From: Arthrobacter sp. YD4
GTDB taxonomy: Bacteria; Actinomycetota; Actinomycetes; Actinomycetales; Micrococcaceae
DNA: 64,000 nucleotides
Assembly: GCF_030410515.1 (NCBI RefSeq)
Contig: NZ_JAUHHD010000002.1
Location: 661,419 to 725,418, forward strand
Direction of reading: 5' to 3'
A model generated the notes under the pieces. The model had not been told where the DNA came from. It searched no databases and saw only the letters and a list, made by a program, of their open reading frames with translations. Each line of letters opens with the position of its first letter. Position 1 is the first letter of the stretch. Both the position numbers and the translations under genes were made by a program. Shown one piece after another: positions 35,190-43,302 of the stretch.

Positions 35190-36302
35190 TTGCCTGCCGC
35201 TCGCCGCCCCGCCGGCTCTCCCACCAGCACCCCGCACGACGGGGCCACTCCCGGCAGCCCGGGCACCGGCACCGTCGCCGGCACGCCAGGCACGCCCGCC
35301 GCCGGAACCGCCGCCGCCGGCATCCCGGCGCGGACCGGCGTCTCCTCGTTCCTCGCCTCGGGCCTGGGCGTGGCGCTGTTCTCCTCGGCGGTCTTCGGCC
35401 TGTCCGGATCCTTCGCCAAGTCCCTGTTGGAGACCGGCTGGAGCCCCGGCGCCGCGGTCACCGCGCGCCTGACCGGCGCCGCCCTGGTCCTCGCCGTCCC
35501 CGCGGCCCTCGCGCTGCGCGGACGCTGGCACCAGCTCCGGGACAACTGGCTCACCGTGGTGCTGTTCGGCGTGATCGGCGTGGCGGCCTGCCAGCTCTTC
35601 TACTTCAACGCCGTCGCCCGGCTCTCGGTCGGCGTCGCCCTCCTGCTCGAATACCTTGCCCCGGTGATGATCGTGCTCTGGCTCTGGGTGGCCAGTCGAC
35701 GCCGGCCCCGGCCGCTGACCATCGGCGGGACGCTGCTCTCGCTGGCGGGGCTGGTGCTGGTCCTGGACCTCACCGGGGCGGTGCGGATCGACCTGGTCGG
35801 CGTGCTCTGGGGCGTGGCGGCCGCCGTCTGCCTGGCCATCTACTTCTTCATCACCGCCAAGGAAAACGACACCCTGCCGCCGATCGTCCTGGCCTCCGGC
35901 GGCCTGCTGACCGGCGCCGCCGTGATGTGGCTGGCCGCGGCGTCGGGTCTGCTGCCCATGGCCGCCTCCACCGCGGACACCCGCCTGGGTCCCTGGGTGA
36001 CGCCGTGGTGGGTCTCCCTCGGCGGCTTGGTCCTGCTGGCCACCGTGCTGGCCTACGTCTCCGGGATCGTGGCCGCCCGGGCCCTGGGCTCCAAGGTGGC
36101 GTCCTTCATCTCGCTGACCGAGGTGCTGTTCGCGGTGCTCTGGGCCTGGCTGCTGCTGGGCGAGCTTCCCGGGCCGGTGCAGCTGCTGGGCGGCGTGCTG
36201 ATCGTGGGCGGGGTGCTGCTGGTCCGGCTGGACGAGTTGCGGACGGCCGCCGCGGTTCCGGCGCCGCTGGACCACGCGAACGACGTCGAACCCGTCCCCT
36301 AG
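35190..36302 (+). CDS. EamA/DMT family transporter
   Basis: 370 residues from a TTG start with AGGAGG 7 nt upstream. A low-complexity Gly/Thr/Pro/Ala N-terminus of about 50 residues is followed by ten helices in two EamA repeats (second repeat ends in SLTEVLFAVLWAWLLLGELP, a standard EamA motif). Probably exports amino acids or related metabolites. The long disordered N-terminal tail is unusual for the family. Confidence 0.83.
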   Translation: MPAARRPAGSPTSTPHDGATPGSPGTGTVAGTPGTPAAGTAAAGIPARTGVSSFLASGLGVALFSSAVFGLSGSFAKSLLETGWSPGAAVTARLTGAALVLAVPAALALRGRWHQLRDNWLTVVLFGVIGVAACQLFYFNAVARLSVGVALLLEYLAPVMIVLWLWVASRRRPRPLTIGGTLLSLAGLVLVLDLTGAVRIDLVGVLWGVAAAVCLAIYFFITAKENDTLPPIVLASGGLLTGAAVMWLAAASGLLPMAASTADTRLGPWVTPWWVSLGGLVLLATVLAYVSGIVAARALGSKVASFISLTEVLFAVLWAWLLLGELPGPVQLLGGVLIVGGVLLVRLDELRTAAAVPAPLDHANDVEPVP

Positions 36303-36337
36303 GCAGGCCGGGCGGGGTCACAAAAGGCGGATTAACA

Positions 36338-36374
36338 GCAGCAGGTCCGGACGCGGTGCGTCCGGACCTGCTGC
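36338..36374. terminator. Bidirectional terminator, 17-bp perfect stem
   Basis: GCAGCAGGTCCGGACGC and GCGTCCGGACCTGCTGC with a GGT loop, lying between the convergent EamA and WXG100 genes. It can serve both strands. Confidence 0.82.
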
Positions 36375-36404
36375 GTAGTGGGCGGGTTGTTTCCGCGGCC
36401 GCGT

Positions 36405-36671
36405 TTAGCGGGCGGAGGCGCTCTGCTGCTCGGTGGCGTTGCGGACCGCCTGCTGGCCGGCCTGCTGCAGCGCCTGGGACACCCGGGTCAGGGCCGCGAC
36501 GTGCTCGCCGTTCCACTCGCTGCGGAACTTCTCCGCGTCCGGACCCATCCACTGCGTGCCCGCCAGGACCTTGGTCAGCATCGACTTCTGGTTATCGATT
36601 TCCTGCGACCCGGCCTGCAGCTTGGACCCCAGCGCCTTCAGCTGATCAACATCTGCACCCCAAATAGCCAT
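36405..36671 (-). CDS. WXG100 family protein (ESAT-6-like)
   Basis: 88 residues, all helical, with the turn motif W-M-G (TQWMGPDAEKFRSEWNGEH) in mid-sequence, the W-x-G of the ESAT-6/WXG100 superfamily. Such proteins form helical hairpin dimers and are usually type VII secretion substrates. No EccC, EccD or other type VII component is nearby, and the gene is monocistronic. Start ATG with AAGGAG 8-9 nt upstream. Confidence 0.87.
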   Translation of the reverse strand: MAIWGADVDQLKALGSKLQAGSQEIDNQKSMLTKVLAGTQWMGPDAEKFRSEWNGEHVAALTRVSQALQQAGQQAVRNATEQQSASAR

Positions 36672-36830
36672 GCGAAAAATCTCCTTAGATCGTCGGACCC
36701 GAACCTCTCGGCGTCCCCAGCGGCCCCCGGCTGATCCGGAAGTTCCTATGCCAAGAACCTACCCTGCCGCCTCCGCCAGCGTCGATGGGGACCCCTGCCC
36801 ATGGAGCCCTGCCCACAGGGTTGGCCCCGC

Positions 36831-39152
36831 TCAGGCTGCGGCCGGCCCTTGCTTCCCGAAGCTGCGGAGGCGGAGCGAGTTGGCCACCACCAGCACCGAG
36901 CTGGCGGCCATGGCCGCGCCGGCGATCATCGGGTTGAGCAGGCCCAGGGCCGCCACCGGGATGCCGACGGCGTTGTAAAAGAAGGCCCAGAAGAGGTTCG
37001 TCTTGATGGTGCCCAGCGTGCGGCGGGACAGCTCGATCGCCTGCGCCACCTGGGCCAGGTCGTTGCCCATGACGGTCAGGTCCGCGGCCTCGATCGCCAC
37101 GTCCGTCCCCGAGCCCATGGCGATGCCGAGGTCCGCCTGCGCCAGCCCCGCGGCGTCGTTGACGCCGTCGCCGGCCATGGCCACGGTGGCGCCGTCGTCC
37201 TGGAGGGCGCGGACGGCGTCCACCTTCCCCTCCGGGGTGACCCCGGCGTAGACGTCCTCCGGGGCGATCCCGACGGCGGCGGCCACCTGGGCCGCGACGG
37301 CGGCGTTGTCGCCGGTCAGCAGGATGGGGCGCAGCCCCAGCCCGCGGAGGCGGGCGATGGCGGCCGCGGATCCGGGCTTCAGGGTGTCGCGCAGGCTGAT
37401 GAGCCCCGCCGGTGCGCCGTCGACCGCCACCCAGATCGCGCTCGCCCCGGCGGCTTCCTCGGCCGCGAGGGTCTCGCGCTGGCCGCCGGTGAGCGCGACG
37501 CCGTTCTCCTCCAGCCAGCCGGAGCGGCCGACGGCGACGGTGTGCCCGTCGACCGTGCCGCGGACGCCGCCGCCGGGGGCGGAGTAGAAGTCCGCGACGG
37601 CGGGCAGCCGGTCCGCGGAGGCGTCGGCCAGGGCGGCGGTCGCGATGGCCCGGGCGATCGGGTGCTCGGAGGCGGCCTCTGCGGCGCCGGCGAACCGCAG
37701 CACGGCGCCGGCCTCGAAACCGGGGAAGGCGGTGGTGCCCGCGACGGCCAGGTGCCCGGTGGTCACGGTCCCGGTCTTGTCCAGCAGGATGGTGTCCACG
37801 GTTCGGGTGTCCTCCAGGACCTGGGGGCCGCGGATCAGGATGCCCAGCTGGGCGCCGCGGCCGGTGCCGGTGAGCAGGCCCACCGGGGTGGCCAGGCCCA
37901 GGGCACAGGGGCAGGCGATGACCAGCACCGCCACCGCCGCCGTTAAGGCCGAGCGGAGGCCGGCGTCGGTGATGTCCGGTCCGGCCGCCAGCAACCAGGC
38001 GGCAAAGGTCACGACGGCGATGCCCAGCACCACCGGGACGAACACGCCGCTGATGCGGTCGGCCAGCCGGGCGATGGGCGCCTTGCCGGACTGCGCCTGC
38101 GAGACCAGCCGTCCCATCTGGGCCAGGGTGGTCTCCGAGCCCACGCGGGTGGCTCGGACCAGGATCCGGCCGGAGGTGTTGATGGTGGCGCCGGTGACGG
38201 GGCTGTCCGGGCCGACTTCGACCGGCACGGATTCGCCGGTGACCAGTGAGGCGTCGACGGCGGAGCTGCCCTCGACCACCACGCCGTCGGCCGGGATCTT
38301 CCCGCCGGGGCGGACCACGATCACGTCGCCCACCGTGAGCCGGTCCGCCGGGACGGTGACCTCGAGGCCGTCGCGGAGCACGGTGGCATCCTTGGCCCCC
38401 AGATCCAGCAGGGTTTTCAGCGCATCCCCGGCCTTCTGCTTGGCGTTGGCCTCAAGGTAGCGGCCCAGCAACAGGAAGGTGGTCACCACGGAGGCCACCT
38501 CGAAGTACAGGCCCTCCGGTCCCATGCCGGCCATGGCGGGGTGTTCGGTGAGCCGCGGATTGGCCAGCAGCTGCCAGGCGGAGAAGACGTAGGCCGCGGT
38601 GACGCCGATCGAAACCAGGGTGTCCATGGTGGAGGACAGGTGCCGGGCGTTCACCGCCGCTGCCCGGTGGAAGGGCCAGGCCGCCCAGGTGACGACGGGC
38701 AGGGCCAGCAGCCCGGCCACCCAGCCCCAGTTTGGGAACTGCGCGGCGGGCACCATGGAGAGCACGAAGACGGGCACGGTGAAGACCGCGGCGGTGATCA
38801 GGCGGGGCTTCAGGGCCGACGCCGCGCCGCGGGTTGCGCCGGTAGTTGCGCCGCCGTCGGACGCTTCGTCCCCGGCGGAGGCATCGTCCACGGCGGGATG
38901 CGCGGCCGGGGGCGTCCTCACGGTGGCCTTGTAGCCCGCGGCGCTCACGGTGGCGGTGAGCTGGTCGTCCGTGATGCCGGCCGGAACGGTCACGCGGGCC
39001 GATTCCAGCGGCAGGTTCACCACCGCCTCCACGCCCTCCAGCTTGCCGAGTTTGCGCTCCACCCGGCCCACGCAGGACGCGCAGGTCATGCCCTCGATAT
39101 CGAGTTCCACCACCCGCGTCCCGGACTGGTCCAGCAGCTTGGCGTTTTCCAC
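36831..39152 (-). CDS. copA: Copper-translocating P1B-type ATPase
   Basis: 773 residues. One N-terminal heavy-metal-associated domain (GMTCASCVGRVERKL) is followed by eight helices with TGES in LVTGESVPVE, the metal-gating ACPCALGLATP (CPC), DKTGT phosphorylation site, SEHPIARAI and GDGVNDA. CPC plus its place in a csoR operon indicates Cu(I) export from the cytoplasm. Last gene of csoR-copZ-copA, 74 bp after copZ. Confidence 0.93.
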   Translation of the reverse strand: MENAKLLDQSGTRVVELDIEGMTCASCVGRVERKLGKLEGVEAVVNLPLESARVTVPAGITDDQLTATVSAAGYKATVRTPPAAHPAVDDASAGDEASDGGATTGATRGAASALKPRLITAAVFTVPVFVLSMVPAAQFPNWGWVAGLLALPVVTWAAWPFHRAAAVNARHLSSTMDTLVSIGVTAAYVFSAWQLLANPRLTEHPAMAGMGPEGLYFEVASVVTTFLLLGRYLEANAKQKAGDALKTLLDLGAKDATVLRDGLEVTVPADRLTVGDVIVVRPGGKIPADGVVVEGSSAVDASLVTGESVPVEVGPDSPVTGATINTSGRILVRATRVGSETTLAQMGRLVSQAQSGKAPIARLADRISGVFVPVVLGIAVVTFAAWLLAAGPDITDAGLRSALTAAVAVLVIACPCALGLATPVGLLTGTGRGAQLGILIRGPQVLEDTRTVDTILLDKTGTVTTGHLAVAGTTAFPGFEAGAVLRFAGAAEAASEHPIARAIATAALADASADRLPAVADFYSAPGGGVRGTVDGHTVAVGRSGWLEENGVALTGGQRETLAAEEAAGASAIWVAVDGAPAGLISLRDTLKPGSAAAIARLRGLGLRPILLTGDNAAVAAQVAAAVGIAPEDVYAGVTPEGKVDAVRALQDDGATVAMAGDGVNDAAGLAQADLGIAMGSGTDVAIEAADLTVMGNDLAQVAQAIELSRRTLGTIKTNLFWAFFYNAVGIPVAALGLLNPMIAGAAMAASSVLVVANSLRLRSFGKQGPAAA

Positions 39153-39226
39153 GGTACGTGCCTCTTTCCTTGCTCCTTCGTGCTGCGGGCGCCGGCTCCG
39201 GCGCTCAGTTCTGGTCAGTCGCCTTG

Positions 39227-39457
39227 TCAGGCTTCGTTAGCGACCACCAGGTAGCCGGCCTCGGCGACGGCCTCGCCGATCTCGGCGGGGGAGAGCTCCC
39301 GGGCGGAGCCGATGGTCACGGTGGAGATCCCGCCGGCGTTGAGGTCGACGTCGACGTTCTCCACGCCGTCCAGGGCCTCGAGTTCCTCCGTGACGGAGGA
39401 GACGCAGTGGCCGCAGGTCATGCCGGAAACTTCGATGGTGGTGGAAACGGTGCTCAT
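39227..39457 (-). CDS. copZ: Copper chaperone, HMA domain
   Basis: 76 residues forming a single heavy-metal-associated domain with GMTCGHC at residues 12-18. It should bind Cu(I) and hand it to CopA or CsoR. ATG at 39457 with GGAGAGCACC upstream. Middle gene of the copper operon. Confidence 0.9.
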   Translation of the reverse strand: MSTVSTTIEVSGMTCGHCVSSVTEELEALDGVENVDVDLNAGGISTVTIGSARELSPAEIGEAVAEAGYLVVANEA

Positions 39458-39550
39458 GGTGCTCTCCTTCGTGGGCCGGGACGGCCCGGTTGGTGGCTGG
39501 CTGGGTAGCTGGATGTGGGGGTTACCGGTGGGGTGGTGCGGCGCGCGGCG

Positions 39551-39958
39551 TCAGCGCAGGAGCCGGCCGATGGCGTCGGTGGCTTCCTTGACCTTGGCGT
39601 CGATGGCCTCCGACCGCAGCTCAGGATCCGGTTCGGCGGCCGCGCCGACGACACAATGGCCGATGTGCTCCTCCACCAGACCCAGACTGACGGCATGCAG
39701 GGCCTTGGTGACGGCGGCGACCTGGGTGAGGATGTCGATGCAGTACTTGTCCTCATCGACCATCCGGGCGATGCCGCGGACCTGCCCCTCGATGCGCTTG
39801 AGCCGCTTGAGGTAGGCATCCTTGTTAGCGGAATACCCGTGCTGGCCGGAGCCGGTGTGGGGGCCCTCGTGCTGGTCTGCCGCTGCGGCGGTATCTGCGT
39901 CCGCACCTGCGGGAATTTGGTCCCCGGGGGCGGCCACTGAAGAATCGGATGCGCTCAT
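39551..39958 (-). CDS. csoR: Copper-sensing repressor CsoR
   Basis: 135 residues. The DUF156/CsoR core YLKRLKRIEGQVRGIARMVD carries Cys 73, His 98 and Cys 102 in the spacing C-x24-H-x3-C that binds Cu(I). The N-terminal 40 residues are an acidic, His-containing tail. Binding Cu(I) releases the repressor from DNA. The ATG at 39958 is chosen because TATCTT lies 7 nt upstream (leaderless) and the operators sit just behind it. Confidence 0.92.
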   Translation of the reverse strand: MSASDSSVAAPGDQIPAGADADTAAAADQHEGPHTGSGQHGYSANKDAYLKRLKRIEGQVRGIARMVDEDKYCIDILTQVAAVTKALHAVSLGLVEEHIGHCVVGAAAEPDPELRSEAIDAKVKEATDAIGRLLR

Positions 39959-39970
39959 GGCCACCAAGAT

Positions 39971-40011
39971 ATACCCCAGGAGGGTATGGCGCAAGTACCC
40001 CCAGGGGGTAT
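39971..40011. promoter_or_regulatory. Two CsoR operators
   Basis: ATACCCCAGGAGGGTAT (39971-39987) and the near-perfect palindrome GTACCCCCAGGGGGTAT (39995-40011) match the known CsoR operator pattern TACCC(C)-N-GGGTA. They overlap the expected -10 and -35 region of csoR, giving copper-relieved autorepression of the whole operon. Confidence 0.85.
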
Positions 40012-40048
40012 CCCTTAGTTCGCGCCGTCGGAAAGCGGACATTAAAAA

Positions 40049-40087
40049 GCTCCGGAGTGCGTTATTGGGGGATACGCACTCCGGAGC
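40049..40087 (-). terminator. Intrinsic terminator on the minus strand with no gene upstream
   Basis: GCTCCGGAGTGCGT and ACGCACTCCGGAGC form a 14-bp perfect stem with an 11-nt loop. Read on the minus strand it ends in TTTTT, a canonical intrinsic terminator and the only one with a T-run seen here. Minus-strand transcripts coming from the right would stop here, yet the gene to the right is on the plus strand. Confidence 0.75.
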
Positions 40088-40290
40088 AGTCATTGGGGTA
40101 GGAGTTCTTCCGCCTACATCCACGACTCTACGGGGCCTAAGGCCGCTTCGCCAGCATCTCGGATAACTACTTTCACTTTAGTTTCCCGTGCCCCGGCCGA
40201 CCGGGCCGCTGCCGGTGTCCCGGGGAATTTCTCCACGCGAAGGTGAAAAGACCATTGCGGGCCTTCACTCGTGGTGGTTCGATGGGGGCC
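40088..40290. other. Intergenic region, possible small minus-strand RNA
   Basis: No ORF of note was seen. The gap is placed between the minus-strand terminator and the BNR-repeat gene; it contains a GGCCT/AAGGCC palindrome near 40135-40145. If a minus-strand transcript starts in this region it would be about 100-200 nt long and non-coding. Confidence 0.3.
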
Positions 40291-41400
40291 ATGGCATCCG
40301 AGGAAAACTTTGTCCTGGCAATCGGCACGAAAAAAGGGCTGTGGCTGGCTACCAGCCCCGACCGCCGGTCCTGGTCCCTGTCCGGACCGCATTTCCTGAT
40401 GAGTGAGATCCCCAGCATCGGCATCGACACCCGGGACGGCAAGACCCGGATCCTGGTCGGCGTCCGCTCCGAGCACTGGGGGCCCACCGTCTTCCACTCC
40501 GACGACCTGGGGGCGAGCTGGAACGAGCCCGAACAGGGCGCCATCCGCTTCCCGGAGGACACCGGCGCCGCCCTGGAGCGGGTCTGGCAGATCTACCCCG
40601 ACGCCGAGTCCCGGCCCGGCGTCGTCTGGGCCGGCTGCGAGCCGATCTCGGTCTGGAAGTCCACCGACGGCGGGGAACACTTCGAACTCAACCGCGGCCT
40701 CTGGGACCACCCGCATCGCAGCGAGTGGGGCTCCGGCTACGGCGGCGCGGCGGCCCACTCGATCGTCGTCCACCCGGACGGGGAGCGGGTGCATGTGGCC
40801 ATGAGCACCGGCGGCGTCTACCGCTCCAAGGATGGTGGCCAGTCCTGGGACGCCCGGAACAAGGGCATCTCCGCCTACTTCAACCCCGACCCCTACCCGG
40901 AGTTCGGCCAGTGCGTGCATAAGATCGCCGCCGATTCCGCCGTCGACGGCCGGCTTTACGCGCAGAACCACCACGGCGTCTACCGCACGGACGACGACGC
41001 CGAGACCTGGGAATCCATCGCGGAGGGGCTGCCTGCGGACTTCGGCTTTGTCATGCTCACGCACCCGCACCGCGCCGGGACGGCCTGGGTAATCCCGCTG
41101 AAGGCCGACGGCGAGCGGATCCCCCCGGAGGGGAAGCTGGCAGTGCACCGGACGGACGACGCCGGCGTCACCTGGAAGCGGCTGGACGAGGGCCTGCCCG
41201 GCTCCGAATTCAACGCGGTGCTCCGCGATGCGGCCTGCGTGGACACCGCCGAGCCGGCCGGGGTGTACTTCGGCACCCGCGGCGGCAGCGTCTACGCCAG
41301 TGCCGACGAGGGTGAGCACTTCACCGAGGTGGCCTCGCACCTGCCGGACGTGCTGTGCGTGCGCGCGGCGCAGGTGGTCGGCGCCCCGGTCCCGGCATGA
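40291..41400 (+). CDS. BNR/sialidase-like beta-propeller protein
   Basis: 369 residues without a signal peptide. Repeated Asp-box-like motifs (S-x-D-x-G-x-x-W: SDDLGASWNE, STDGGEHFEL, SKDGGQSWDA, TDDDAETWES, TDDAGVTWKR, SADEGEHFTE) show a six- to seven-bladed propeller of the VPS10/sortilin/BNR type. No sialidase catalytic residues are evident, so enzymatic activity is doubtful. The MoaD/ThiS-like gene starts 10 bp later, and this pairing recurs in actinobacteria. In-frame ATGs at 40282 and a GTG at 40243 are alternative starts. Confidence 0.72.
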   Translation: MASEENFVLAIGTKKGLWLATSPDRRSWSLSGPHFLMSEIPSIGIDTRDGKTRILVGVRSEHWGPTVFHSDDLGASWNEPEQGAIRFPEDTGAALERVWQIYPDAESRPGVVWAGCEPISVWKSTDGGEHFELNRGLWDHPHRSEWGSGYGGAAAHSIVVHPDGERVHVAMSTGGVYRSKDGGQSWDARNKGISAYFNPDPYPEFGQCVHKIAADSAVDGRLYAQNHHGVYRTDDDAETWESIAEGLPADFGFVMLTHPHRAGTAWVIPLKADGERIPPEGKLAVHRTDDAGVTWKRLDEGLPGSEFNAVLRDAACVDTAEPAGVYFGTRGGSVYASADEGEHFTEVASHLPDVLCVRAAQVVGAPVPA

Positions 41401-41409
41401 CGGGCTGCC

Positions 41410-41697
41410 GTGGCTGAGATCAGCGTGTTGCTGCCGAGCGTCCTGGCACCCCTGGCGGGCGGCCGTTCCGGCCTCGAGGTCGCGGCCGACGGCCCGCTCC
41501 CGGTGGGCCGGCTGCTGGACGAGCTGGCTGGCAACTACCCCGCGCTCGGCCGGCGCCTCCGGGACGAGACCGGCAGCGTCCGCCGCTTCGTGAATGTCTA
41601 CGTTTCCGGCGTCGAAATCCGCCGTCTGCAGGGCCTCGGGACCGAGGTCTCGCCGGGCCAGGAGGTGCTCATCATCCAGTCCGTCGCCGGCGGCTGA
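41410..41697 (+). CDS. MoaD/ThiS-like ubiquitin-fold protein
   Basis: 95 residues ending in ...QSVAGG. The beta-grasp fold is suggested by VGRLLDELAGNYPALGRRLR, VRRFVNVYVSGVEIR and PGQEVLIIQSVAGG, with the C-terminal Gly-Gly needed for adenylation and thiocarboxylate formation. No molybdopterin or thiamine genes are nearby; the only partner is the propeller protein before it. It may be a sulfur carrier or a ubiquitin-like modifier. Confidence 0.75.
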   Translation: MAEISVLLPSVLAPLAGGRSGLEVAADGPLPVGRLLDELAGNYPALGRRLRDETGSVRRFVNVYVSGVEIRRLQGLGTEVSPGQEVLIIQSVAGG

Positions 41698-41725
41698 GCT
41701 TCGCGGCATTCTGACCTCAAAATCG

Positions 41726-41754
41726 TTGACAATTTCGTCAGCGATCCGTACCGT
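41726..41754 (+). promoter_or_regulatory. Strong sigma-70-type promoter for the liv-like operon
   Basis: A perfect TTGACA (41726-41731) and TACCGT (41749-41754), exactly 17 nt apart, sit 58 bp before the ATPase start. It is the best -35/-10 pair seen in the window. TGAC-N6-GTCA overlaps the -35 and could be an operator half-site pair. Confidence 0.7.
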
Positions 41755-41812
41755 CGGTTCCGGGCCGTCCCCGCCGATCGCGCCCCACCCCGCAATGGTG
41801 CGACAGGAAGGG

Positions 41813-42601
41813 ATGCCGGTGGCCGCAACCTTGAGCCTGACGGACGTGAGCCTCCACTTCGGCGGCGTCAAGGTGCTGCAAGACGTCAGCTTCGACGTCG
41901 ACCCCGGGGTCATCCTCGGGTTGGTCGGGCCCAACGGCGCCGGCAAGACGTCCCTCTTCAACTGCATCAGCGGGCACTACAAACCCAGCGCGGGCACCAT
42001 CACCATCGACGGCGCCGAGGTCCAGGGCTCGGCCCCGTCCCGGCTCGCCGGACTGGGCCTCGCCCGGACCTTCCAACACCCGGCCCTGCTGCTGAACGCC
42101 ACCGTGCTGGAGAACGTCCTCCTCGGCGGACACCTCCGCCTCCCCGGCGGCCCCGCCTCCTGGGCGCTCCGGCTGCCGCGGACCGCCCGGGCCGAACGCT
42201 CCATCCGCGCCGAGGCCCGCGGGCTGCTCGAGCGCGCCGGACTCGGCTGGGCGGCCGACGTCCCGGCCAACGAACTCTCCCACGGCCTGCACAAGGGGAT
42301 CGAACTCTGGCGTGCGCTGCTCTCCGGACCCTCGCTGCTGCTGCTGGACGAACCGGCCGCCGGCCTCTCCCACGCCGAGGTGGAGGAGTTGATCGCCACC
42401 GTCCGGCGGATCCGCGCCGAACAGGACATCACGATCATCGTCGTCGAGCACCACATGGGCCTCATCTCGGCGTTGACGGACCAGGTGGTGGTGCTGGACC
42501 ACGGCCGGAAGCTCATGGCCGGAACCGCGGCGGAGGCGCAGGCCGACCCGCGGGTGATCGAGGCCTACCTGGGGAAGGACGCCGCGGATGACGCTGCTTG
42601 A
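41813..42601 (+). CDS. Liv-type ABC transporter ATPase 1 (LivG-like)
   Basis: 262 residues: Walker A GPNGAGKTS, signature region LSHGLHKGIELWRALLSGP and Walker B LLLLDEPAAGLSHAE. LSHG replaces the usual LSGG, a change also seen in LivG-like proteins (LSYG). First gene of a five-gene operon for a branched-chain-amino-acid-type (HAAT) importer. In a neighbourhood of aromatic catabolism the likely cargo is an aromatic acid rather than leucine. AGGAAGGG precedes the ATG. Confidence 0.88.
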   Translation: MPVAATLSLTDVSLHFGGVKVLQDVSFDVDPGVILGLVGPNGAGKTSLFNCISGHYKPSAGTITIDGAEVQGSAPSRLAGLGLARTFQHPALLLNATVLENVLLGGHLRLPGGPASWALRLPRTARAERSIRAEARGLLERAGLGWAADVPANELSHGLHKGIELWRALLSGPSLLLLDEPAAGLSHAEVEELIATVRRIRAEQDITIIVVEHHMGLISALTDQVVVLDHGRKLMAGTAAEAQADPRVIEAYLGKDAADDAA

Positions 42602-43298
42602 GCTGGTGGACGTGACCGCCTCCTACGGGCCGATCCAGGTGATCGACGGCGTCTCGCTCAGCGTGCCCGAGGGCGGCGCCGTCGGGATCCTCGGCGCCAA
42701 CGGCGCGGGCAAGACCACCACCCTGCGGGCCATCAGCGGCACCGTCCGTGCCGGCGGGACCATCCGGTTCGCGGGCCGCGACATCCGCGGGCTGCGGCCT
42801 GACCAGGTCGCGGCGCTGGGCATCGCGCATGTGCCCGAGGGCCGCGGAACGCTGGGGCAGCTGAGCGTGCGGGAAAACCTGATGGTGGGCGCGTACCTGC
42901 GGAAGGGACGCCAGGCGATCGCCGCCGACGTCGACTACTGCCTGGACCTGTTCCCGCAACTGCGCGACCGGATCGGCTCCCGGGCGGCCGCCCTCTCCGG
43001 CGGCGAACAGCAGATGCTCGCCGTCGGCCGGGCGTTCATGGCCCGGCCGCGGCTGCTGCTGCTGGACGAGGCCTCGCTGGGACTCGCGCCGGGCACCGCC
43101 AAGACCGTCTACGAGGCGATCCGCAGGCTCCGGCTGGAGTCCGGGATCGCCATGGTGGTGGTGGAACAAAACGCCAACCTCGCCTTCTCCCTGGTGGACA
43201 CGGCAACCGTGCTGGAAACGGGCCGCACCGCCTTGACCGGCACCACCGCCGAACTCAAGGGGATGGACGAAATCCGACGAGCGTACCTGGGGGGCTGA
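42588..43298 (+). CDS. Liv-type ABC transporter ATPase 2 (LivF-like)
   Basis: 236 residues with Walker A GANGAGKTT, signature LSGGEQQMLAVGRAFM and Walker B LLLLDEASLGLAP, the usual LivF pattern. It overlaps the LivG-like gene by 14 bp. The two ATPases drive the HAAT-family permease that follows. Confidence 0.9.
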   Translation: MTLLELVDVTASYGPIQVIDGVSLSVPEGGAVGILGANGAGKTTTLRAISGTVRAGGTIRFAGRDIRGLRPDQVAALGIAHVPEGRGTLGQLSVRENLMVGAYLRKGRQAIAADVDYCLDLFPQLRDRIGSRAAALSGGEQQMLAVGRAFMARPRLLLLDEASLGLAPGTAKTVYEAIRRLRLESGIAMVVVEQNANLAFSLVDTATVLETGRTALTGTTAELKGMDEIRRAYLGG

Positions 43299-43302
43299 AC
43301 CG

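Noticed and set aside
40291-41400. True exo-alpha-sialidase
   Set aside because: Asp-box repeats are present, but the Arg triad and Tyr/Glu pair of sialidases could not be identified and there is no signal peptide.
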